Source: Subdoligranulum variabile (GTDB lineage Bacteria > Bacillota > Clostridia > Oscillospirales > Ruminococcaceae). Taken from it: a stretch of 5,858 nt of DNA. A program made the translations under genes and the position numbers. The notes beneath the pieces are model-generated. The model saw only the letters and a program-made list of their open reading frames with translations, made no database searches and was not told the DNA's origin. The stretch's first letter is position 1; every line of letters starts with the position of its first letter. Below, piece by piece: positions 1 through 4,475 of this stretch. The stretch is from the NCBI GenBank assembly GCA_003343905.1, contig QAKI01000026.1, positions 1 through 5,858 on the forward strand, in the 5' to 3' direction.

Positions 1-96
1 AGCTTTTATATAAATGTATCACGCAGAAAAGCATTATGGCAAGAAATCTGGACAATTTAAAACTGTGTTAGGTTATGTTCCAGATACAAAAACCAA
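1..96. other. AT-rich foreign-looking segment abutting spoIIIAD
   Basis: These bases are 30/96 G+C (about 31%), against 55/114 (about 48%) in the adjoining spoIIIAD fragment. In the spoIIIAD frame there is a TAA at 58-60, and nothing before about position 97 reads like SpoIIIAD. A short open frame (14-154) begins here and runs across the junction, but it has no ribosome binding site and I do not recognise it. The segment could be one end of an integrated element, an insertion sequence end, or unrelated DNA joined during cloning or assembly. The first five bases, AGCTT, match a HindIII-cut end, which slightly favours an artefact but is weak evidence. Confidence 0.6.
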
Positions 97-210
97 GGGT
101 ACAATTCTGTGGCCGGCCAGATCGAATTGTTTGGAAAATTATCCATCCTTCTGATCAGTATGCCGGTGGTACTGTCCCTTCTTAAGACCTTGGGACAGCT
201 GCTCACATGA
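97..210 (+). pseudogene. spoIIIAD: 3' fragment of spoIIIAD (stage III sporulation protein AD), N-terminal part missing
   Basis: The frame ending in TGA at 208-210 encodes GYNSVAGQIELFGKLSILLI and continues with a hydrophobic helix (ISMPVVLSLL) to KTLGQLLT. This matches the C-terminus of SpoIIIAD, a small membrane protein of about 130 residues in the SpoIIIA–SpoIIQ channel complex of the mother cell. In the family the preceding residues are normally an acidic/basic-Asp-Ala-Gly segment after further membrane helices. Here they are replaced by AT-rich sequence with an in-frame stop at 58-60, so only about 37 residues remain. The exact junction is uncertain by a few codons (about 90-100). The TGA overlaps the spoIIIAE ATG at 207 (ATGA), the tight coupling expected of this operon. 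Either the gene is broken or it is interrupted by an element that may excise. The identity of the fragment is firm; the cause of the break is inference. Confidence 0.82.
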
Positions 211-1349
211 GGCCGCGTAAAATGCTCAGCCGCATGGGCATCGTGTTTTTTCTGCTTTTTTGGCTCCTTTTTCCCATGAGCGTCAGGGCAGAATCCCTGG
301 AAGAACAGGCAGATGACTACGATTACAGCGGCGCCCAGGAGGTAATGGACGATGCTCTGGAGGAATCGGCCCCGACTTTTTCCGGCATGGTGAACGCCCT
401 TGTCTCAGGGAAAATCGGAGAAACGGTCAAGAAGGTGCCGGTATATCTGAAAAACAGTCTGTTGTCGGAGATATCCATAAACAGGAAAAGTCTGGGACAT
501 GTCCTTCTCATAGCGGCTTTTGGGACGATTTTTTCCGGTCTTGCTTCCTCCTTTCAGGACAAACAGGCGGGAGAGACCGGATTTTATGTGACATATCTGC
601 TGCTCCTTTCTCTGCTTCTGACTGCGTTTTTTGAAGCGGCCGAGGTGGCCAAGGATACAGTGACCCATGTGATGGAATTCATGGGAGCGCTGCTTCCGGC
701 ATTCACATTGGCGGTAGCCGCCACCGGGAAGACCATGACTTCTGTCTTTTCCTATGAGTTTATCATGGGAGCGGTCAGTATCGTGGAATGGCTGTTTCAG
801 GTACTGTTTCTTCCGGGGATCCAAATCTATGTGGTGCTGAGCCTGGTGAATCATATATCAAAAGAAGAGATCCTGACGAAGATGACGGAGCTTTTGGAGC
901 TGGTCTTAAGCTGGGGGATTAAGACCGTCATAGGGCTGGTGGTTGGATACGGGGCCATACAGAGTATGGTCCTTCCGCTGGCCGATTCCATGAAGACAGG
1001 TGTGGTGACAAAGGCGCTCAGCGCGATTCCCGGTATTGGGGGAGGGGCCGGAGCGGCCGCAAGCCTCATCACCGGCACGGCCAGCCTGATAAAGAACGGG
1101 ATAGGAGCGGCAGCGTTGATTGCTCTGCTGCTTATCTGCGCGGTTCCGGTCCTTAAGCTGGCCGTCATCACAATACTCTACCATGGGGCGGCGGCGATGG
1201 TGCAGCCCGTGGCGGATGAACGGGTCACAGAATGTCTGTCTGGAGTGGCCTCCGGTACCCGCCTGCTTTTAAAGGTGACGACTGCCTCTGCCGGAATGTT
1301 TCTTCTGACGATAGGGATTCTATGTGCGTTTACATCGGTTCAGATCTAA
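207..1349 (+). CDS. spoIIIAE: Stage III sporulation protein AE
   Basis: The product is a 380-residue polytopic membrane subunit of the SpoIIIA–SpoIIQ complex, made in the mother cell and needed for late forespore gene expression. An N-terminal signal peptide (hydrophobic residues 11-24, likely cleavage after VRA at 28) is followed by an acidic region. Several membrane segments follow, at roughly 97-115, 124-144, 157-173, 183-212, 232-256, 296-326 and 352-377. The Gly/Ala-rich stretch at 271-300 (AIPGIGGGAG, then LIKNGIG) is a hallmark of the family, and the length is close to the B. subtilis protein (about 400). The ATG at 207 overlaps the spoIIIAD stop but has only a weak ribosome site. An in-frame ATG at 222 has TGAGG at 208-212 with a 9-base gap and may be the true start; both starts keep the signal peptide. 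No promoter is seen, so the gene depends on operon transcription from upstream. Confidence 0.95.
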   Translation: MRPRKMLSRMGIVFFLLFWLLFPMSVRAESLEEQADDYDYSGAQEVMDDALEESAPTFSGMVNALVSGKIGETVKKVPVYLKNSLLSEISINRKSLGHVLLIAAFGTIFSGLASSFQDKQAGETGFYVTYLLLLSLLLTAFFEAAEVAKDTVTHVMEFMGALLPAFTLAVAATGKTMTSVFSYEFIMGAVSIVEWLFQVLFLPGIQIYVVLSLVNHISKEEILTKMTELLELVLSWGIKTVIGLVVGYGAIQSMVLPLADSMKTGVVTKALSAIPGIGGGAGAAASLITGTASLIKNGIGAAALIALLLICAVPVLKLAVITILYHGAAAMVQPVADERVTECLSGVASGTRLLLKVTTASAGMFLLTIGILCAFTSVQI

Positions 1350-1359
1350 AACGAAAACA

Positions 1360-1365
1360 AGGAGG
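1360..1365 (+). promoter_or_regulatory. Ribosome binding site of spoIIIAF
   Basis: AGGAGG lies 10 bases before the ATG at 1376 and just after the spoIIIAE stop (1347-1349). It sets the spoIIIAF start at 1376. The reading frame stays open upstream to an ATG at 1232, but that stretch overlaps spoIIIAE and does not look like SpoIIIAF. Confidence 0.85.
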
Positions 1366-1375
1366 AGAGCGGCAG

Positions 1376-2056
1376 ATGCTGGCGGGATTTTATCAGTGGG
1401 TGAAAAATATAGCGGCATACCTCATTTTCATGTCGCTGGTCCTTAAGCTCCTTCCGGATGGGAAAAACGTCAAATATATCAAATACTTCATGGGAATGGT
1501 GCTGGTTCTCATCGTACTGGCTCCAGTGGGAAAGCTCTTCCGCCTGGAGGATGTATTTTCCCAGTTTGAGACGGAGCTTGAAAGCCAGGGAAGAGAGGAG
1601 GAATTCCGGGAGGAGCTGGAACTCAAAGGAGAAGAGTATTCTTCCTCGGTGATTTCCCAGTATGAAGAGGAACTGGCTTCTCAGGCATCGGAGTCTCTCG
1701 CGGCTGCCGGATGCGGCAGCGCTGCTGTCAGGGTAAACCTGGATACTATGAATGGGAGCGAAACATTCGGCCAGGTACTGTCCATAGAAGTGGATTTTAC
1801 CATGAGCGACCGTATGTCAAGTGAGGCAGGAAAGACCGGGAGTATCGATCCGGTCGTCATTGAGAAGAGGAAGGTAAAGATTCTGGATGAGGATGGCGGA
1901 GAAGCGGGGGATGAGGCCGGAGCAGGAGAGAAAACAGAGGAAGAACTGGGGGAAAATACCAGGAATTATAGAGAAGAGGCAGAAGATGAGACGGTACGGA
2001 AGCTGCTGTCGGAAAAATTTTCCGTGGCAGGGGACAGCATCCGAATCCGGAGATGA
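1376..2056 (+). CDS. spoIIIAF: Stage III sporulation protein AF
   Basis: The product is a 226-residue membrane-anchored component of the SpoIIIA–SpoIIQ channel complex. Two N-terminal membrane helices (about 9-26 and 36-52) flank a short loop, LPDGKNVKYIKYF, typical of the family. A charged helical region follows (about 60-105, rich in Glu). Then comes a soluble domain with beta-strand-like segments (AAVRVNLDTM near 116-125, VLSIEVDFTM near 134-143, VVIEKRKVKI near 160-169), ending in SVAGDSIRIRR. Family knowledge says this domain has the ring-building fold found in secretion-system rings. An acidic, Gly/Glu-rich insert (about 171-205) separates the last strand-helix part and is probably a flexible loop. 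The start at 1376 is chosen for its strong ribosome site and for the membrane helix beginning right after it. The gene starts 26 bases after spoIIIAE. Confidence 0.94.
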   Translation: MLAGFYQWVKNIAAYLIFMSLVLKLLPDGKNVKYIKYFMGMVLVLIVLAPVGKLFRLEDVFSQFETELESQGREEEFREELELKGEEYSSSVISQYEEELASQASESLAAAGCGSAAVRVNLDTMNGSETFGQVLSIEVDFTMSDRMSSEAGKTGSIDPVVIEKRKVKILDEDGGEAGDEAGAGEKTEEELGENTRNYREEAEDETVRKLLSEKFSVAGDSIRIRR

Positions 2057-2090
2057 GGATCAGGCCGCGGCGCAGGGATGCCGGAGGAAG

Positions 2091-2099
2091 GGAGTGGAG
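2091..2099 (+). promoter_or_regulatory. Ribosome binding site of spoIIIAG
   Basis: GGAG occurs twice, at 2091-2094 and 2096-2099, 10 and 5 bases before the ATG at 2105. The earlier in-frame ATG at 2078 has no well-placed site, its nearest GAGG being at 2055-2058. This favours a start at 2105. Confidence 0.7.
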
Positions 2100-2104
2100 C
2101 TTTC

Positions 2105-2701
2105 ATGAAAAAATGGAATTTTAATTTCCGGAAATTAAAACAGATCAAGACGGAAACCTGGATTCTGCTTCTTCTCGCAGGCGTTCTCCTGCTCGTGATC
2201 GCTCTCCCTACGAAAAAGAATGGGGAGAATACAGAAAAAATCAGCGGACAACAGGAAGTCAGCCGTGAAAATGGAAGTGGGAGTGGTACGTCGGATGTCA
2301 GTGATTATGCAAAGAAAATGGAAAAAAGGGTGGCGGAGATTCTGTCCACCATAGACGGAGTGGGAAAGGCGGAAGTCATGGTGACCCTGGAATCGGGCGG
2401 CGAGACTATCCTCCAGACAGACGCTTCCCTGGAGCAGAGCAGTACAAAGGAGACGGACAGCGAGGGAGGCTCCCGGTCTGTGGAAGAGAAGAACCAGTCC
2501 AGCCAGACGGTTCTGACTGGCAGTGAAGACAGTCCCTACGTGACAAAAGAGCTCTGTCCAAAGGTGACAGGAATCGTCATTACAGCGGAGGGAGGAGGAG
2601 AAGCTACCGTAAAAGCTGAAATCTCTGAGGCAATGGAAGCATTATTTGACCTTCCCGCACATAAAATTAAAGTATTAAAGAGAGTCAAACAAGAATCTTA
2701 A
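2105..2701 (+). CDS. spoIIIAG: Stage III sporulation protein AG
   Basis: From the ATG at 2105 the protein has 198 residues. A basic N-terminus (MKKWNFNFRKLKQIK) precedes one membrane helix (about 18-34) and a Ser/Gly-rich linker (about 40-65). The soluble domain starts near DYAKKMEKRVAEIL (67-80), continues through VGKAEVMVTLESGGE (86-100) and ends with GIVITAEGGG (156-165) and AHKIKVLKRV (185-194). These are recognisable SpoIIIAG family blocks. In B. subtilis this protein forms a large ring in the intermembrane space between mother cell and forespore. The Ser/Thr/Glu-rich stretch at about 100-150, which splits the ring-building fold, corresponds to the region known to form extra beta structure in that ring. 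The gene lies 48 bases after spoIIIAF and 14 before spoIIIAH. A start at 2078 would add 9 residues and is less likely because of ribosome-site spacing. Confidence 0.94.
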   Translation: MKKWNFNFRKLKQIKTETWILLLLAGVLLLVIALPTKKNGENTEKISGQQEVSRENGSGSGTSDVSDYAKKMEKRVAEILSTIDGVGKAEVMVTLESGGETILQTDASLEQSSTKETDSEGGSRSVEEKNQSSQTVLTGSEDSPYVTKELCPKVTGIVITAEGGGEATVKAEISEAMEALFDLPAHKIKVLKRVKQES

Positions 2702-2715
2702 AAAGGAGCGGTACT

Positions 2716-3471
2716 GTGAAACGAATTGTGAAGAAAAACCAGATTGTCCTGACCCTGCTGGCAGTGATGATTGCCGTGGCAGGCTACTTAAGCTACGCCG
2801 GGAAATTTAATTTCCTTGGCGGAGAGAAAAAGGCTCAGGCCGATGGAAATGCTGCAGAAGAGACTGTTGCCGCAGGACTTTTGGACATTTCCGATGAAGA
2901 TGTCCTGGCAGAGAATCAGGCACTTTCCAAGGCAAACGGAGAAAGTCTGACGGATGTTTACACACCGGCAGAAGACGGTGATGAAACCCAGGCGGCGGCA
3001 GCTACTGACGCTCAGAACGGAGAATCTGTGGCAGCCGCAGAGGAGTCTTCCACAGCCGCGGAGGCAGGGGCTTCCGTACCCGGCGAAGCCGTTCTTACGA
3101 ACGGGGTCACGGTCAGCAATTATGTGTCGCAGATGCAGCTGAACCGGGAGCAAGTACGCAGCAAGAATAAAGAGACTCTCATGGAGGTCATCAACAATGC
3201 GGCGATCGCAGATGACCAAAAGCAGGCGGCGGTGGATCAGATGATCGCCCTCACCGCAGTCGCGGAAAAAGAAAACGCGGCAGAGACTCTCCTTGGGGCC
3301 AAGGGTTTTACGGATTCCGTAGTCTGCATCAATGACGGGACCGTGGACGTGGTAGTCGGAAAAACGGAACTTACCGACGCGGAAAGAGCACAGATAGAGG
3401 ATATCGTCAAGAGGAAGACAGAGGTAGACGCGGCGAACGTAGTCATCACCCTTATGGACCTGGACCAGTAA
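2716..3471 (+). CDS. spoIIIAH: Stage III sporulation protein AH
   Basis: This 251-residue protein starts with GTG at 2716, seven bases after AAGGAG (2703-2708). The N-terminus MKRIVKKNQIVLTLLAVMIA and its membrane helix (about 9-26) are typical of SpoIIIAH. Residues about 35-128 form an Ala/Glu-rich, probably disordered linker with few large hydrophobics, which helps make the protein longer than the B. subtilis homologue (about 218). The C-terminal domain (about 131-251) carries QLNREQVRSKNKETL, DQKQAAVDQMIALT, AKGFTDSVVCINDGTVDVVV and AQIEDIVKRKT, the ring-building domain related to type III secretion YscJ/FliF. In B. subtilis this domain binds SpoIIQ from the forespore to join the two membranes; the partner gene is not in this window. 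It is the last spoIIIA gene, and I see no terminator hairpin directly after its stop. Confidence 0.95.
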   Translation: MKRIVKKNQIVLTLLAVMIAVAGYLSYAGKFNFLGGEKKAQADGNAAEETVAAGLLDISDEDVLAENQALSKANGESLTDVYTPAEDGDETQAAAATDAQNGESVAAAEESSTAAEAGASVPGEAVLTNGVTVSNYVSQMQLNREQVRSKNKETLMEVINNAAIADDQKQAAVDQMIALTAVAEKENAAETLLGAKGFTDSVVCINDGTVDVVVGKTELTDAERAQIEDIVKRKTEVDAANVVITLMDLDQ

Positions 3472-3488
3472 AGACTTTACATATTTGG

Positions 3489-3517
3489 TTGATAAATATT
3501 CATCTTTTTGGTATAAT
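3489..3517 (+). promoter_or_regulatory. Sigma-A promoter for the Asp23-family gene
   Basis: TTGATA (3489-3494) and TATAAT (3512-3517) are separated by exactly 17 bases, one mismatch from the vegetative consensus, in an AT-rich gap between spoIIIAH and the next gene. Transcription should start near 3524, about 35 bases before the GTG at 3559. It would give the downstream gene vegetative expression independent of the sporulation operon. The match is seen directly; its activity is inferred. Confidence 0.85.
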
Positions 3518-3558
3518 GAAAGACAAAGTATGAATTTTAGGTACAGGAGGTAGCGGCG

Positions 3559-3945
3559 GTGGAACATGAAAATAGAAATACTCATACCCTGCGTCACGAC
3601 AAAGAGACCGTTGGTGAAGTCCAGATCGCAGATGAGGTGGTGGCGATCATTGCCGGGCTGGCGGCTACGGAGATCGAGGGAGTCGCATCCATGGCAGGAA
3701 ACATTACCAATGAGCTGGTCGGAAAGCTGGGGATGAAAAATCTCTCCAAGGGCGTGAAGGTAGATGTGCTGGATACTTCTGTATCGGTGGATTTATCTCT
3801 CAATATGGAATACGGCTATAGTATCCCCGATGTATGCGCGCAGGTTCAGGAGCGTGTGAAGTCGGCTATTGAGAATATGACGGGACTTTCGGTGATTGAT
3901 GTGAATGTAAAGATCGCCGGTGTGAATATTGACAAGACCAGATAG
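3559..3945 (+). CDS. Asp23/Gls24-family envelope stress response protein (YqhY-like)
   Basis: The product has 128 residues and starts with GTG at 3559, eight bases after AGGAGG (3545-3550). It matches the Asp23/Gls24 (DUF322) family: GEVQIADEVVAIIAGLAATE (19-38), then GVASMAG (41-47), the strand VKVDVLDTSVSVDLSLNMEY (66-85), the helix VCAQVQERVKSAIENMTGL (92-110) and the closing strand VIDVNVKIAGVNI (112-124). There is no signal peptide or membrane segment, so it is probably cytoplasmic. By size and by position before nusB it resembles B. subtilis YqhY, which is co-expressed with accB/accC and has been linked genetically to acetyl-CoA carboxylase. No acc genes are adjacent here, so that role cannot be carried over with confidence. 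It has its own sigma-A promoter upstream and a terminator directly after it, so it may be transcribed largely as a single gene. Confidence 0.92.
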   Translation: MEHENRNTHTLRHDKETVGEVQIADEVVAIIAGLAATEIEGVASMAGNITNELVGKLGMKNLSKGVKVDVLDTSVSVDLSLNMEYGYSIPDVCAQVQERVKSAIENMTGLSVIDVNVKIAGVNIDKTR

Positions 3946-3954
3946 AAAGAACTG

Positions 3955-3984
3955 AAAAGGGTGCCCATAAAAAGCACCCTTTTT
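3955..3984 (+). terminator. Intrinsic terminator after the Asp23-family gene
   Basis: AAAAGGGTGC (3955-3964) and GCACCCTTTT (3974-3983) form a perfect 10-bp stem with a 9-base loop. The T-run at 3980-3984 is shared between the stem foot and the tail. It begins 10 bases after the asp23-like stop. Because the stem has an A-run on the other side, it could also act weakly on minus-strand transcripts. It should end most transcripts from the 3489-3517 promoter and any read-through from spoIIIAH. Confidence 0.85.
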
Positions 3985-4015
3985 CCTTATGTCCGAAAGG
4001 ACCATACGGGTTTTT
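3985..4015 (+). terminator. Second hairpin with T-run, possible tandem terminator or nusB leader structure
   Basis: TCC-GAAA-GGA at 3992-4001 is a GNRA-type tetraloop stem. It extends through G3991-C4002 and, after a bulged C at 4003, through 3988-3990 pairing with 4004-4006. After one mismatch, CC at 3985-3986 pairs with GG at 4008-4009. One G and then TTTTT (4011-4015) follow directly. The shape fits a weaker second terminator or an attenuator ahead of nusB. Pairing was done by eye and no energy was calculated. Confidence 0.5.
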
Positions 4016-4050
4016 CCGCGGGCTCGGCCTTTGGAAAGACTGAAGTGATT

Positions 4051-4056
4051 TGGAGG
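4051..4056 (+). promoter_or_regulatory. Ribosome binding site of nusB
   Basis: TGGAGG ends six bases before the ATG at 4063. An in-frame ATG at 4057 touches the site and is too close to be used. Frames opening further upstream (3961) run through the terminator hairpin. This fixes the nusB start at 4063. Confidence 0.8.
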
Positions 4057-4062
4057 ATGCAC

Positions 4063-4470
4063 ATGAGCAGAAGAGAACTGAGGGAGCATGTGTTCCGCAT
4101 GCTGTTCCGCAAAGAATTCTATGAATCTGAGGCGGAATTCAGCGAACAGGTAAAAAGATACCTGGAAGAGCTGGAGCCCCTGGAAGAAAAAGATGAAAGC
4201 TATATGTCCGGAAAAGTAGAGGATATCTATGGACACGTCAAAGAACTGGACGACCGGATAAATGAGGTGGCGAAAGGCTGGAAGACCCGTCGTATGGGAA
4301 AGGTAGACCTGACGGTCCTGCGCCTGGCGCTTTATGAGATGCTGTACGAGGAATCGGTGCCGGAGAAGGTAGCCATCAATGAAGCGGTGGAAATAGCCAG
4401 AAAATACGGCGGAGATGATTCTCCGTCTTTTGTCAACGGGATTTTAGCCAAGCTTGTCACGGAGAGCTGA
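4063..4470 (+). CDS. nusB: Transcription antitermination factor NusB
   Basis: The protein has 135 residues, close to the usual 130-140. It is an all-helical RNA-binding protein. With NusE (ribosomal protein S10) it binds boxA RNA in rRNA leaders and helps RNA polymerase read through terminators. Typical family blocks are visible: SRRELREHVFRMLFRKEFYE (2-21), then DDRINEVAKGW (63-73), RMGKVDLTVLRLALYEMLY (77-95), and VPEKVAINEAVEIARKYGGD (99-118) followed by SPSFVNGILAKL (120-131). The start at 4063 gives the usual N-terminus. The 117 bases before it hold two hairpins with T-runs and no convincing promoter of its own, so expression may come from read-through. The stop is only 5 bases before xseA, so nusB, xseA and xseB are probably co-transcribed. 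Confidence 0.96.
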   Translation: MSRRELREHVFRMLFRKEFYESEAEFSEQVKRYLEELEPLEEKDESYMSGKVEDIYGHVKELDDRINEVAKGWKTRRMGKVDLTVLRLALYEMLYEESVPEKVAINEAVEIARKYGGDDSPSFVNGILAKLVTES

Positions 4471-4475
4471 GACAG

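Noticed and set aside
405..854. Minus-strand open frame (149 codons) opposite spoIIIAE
   Set aside because: The product is rich in His, Gln, Arg and Lys with no family features, and it lies wholly opposite a confidently identified gene.
955..970. CATACAGA as a possible sigma-E -10 element inside spoIIIAE
   Set aside because: No sigma-E-like -35 element lies at the proper distance upstream, and the bases sit within well-conserved coding sequence.
1232..1375. Upstream extension of the spoIIIAF frame to an ATG at 1232, giving a 274-residue protein
   Set aside because: It overlaps the end of spoIIIAE, lacks a ribosome site and reads as low-hydrophobicity sequence unlike the family. The AGGAGG-led ATG at 1376 fits much better.
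1149..1450. Repeated 12-mer GGTCCTTAAGCT (around 1149 and 1439)
   Set aside because: Both copies encode Val-Leu-Lys-Leu in membrane-helix contexts. Two copies in different genes with no other structure are best explained by codon usage.
2788..3597. Long minus-strand open frame (269 codons) opposite spoIIIAH
   Set aside because: It is the shadow of a GC-biased, Ala/Glu-rich gene. Its product is Cys/Arg/Leu-rich with no recognisable domain, and it runs across the sigma-A promoter and into the Asp23-like gene.
3929..3957. Perfect -35-like TTGACA near the end of the Asp23-like gene as a nusB promoter
   Set aside because: At 16-18 bases downstream there is only ACTGAA, CTGAAA or TGAAAA, poor -10 matches, and the hexamer is explained by Ile-Asp-Lys codons.
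3961..4062. N-terminal extension of nusB to 3961
   Set aside because: It would begin inside the terminator stem and add 34 residues not found in NusB. TGGAGG at 4051-4056 marks the start at 4063.
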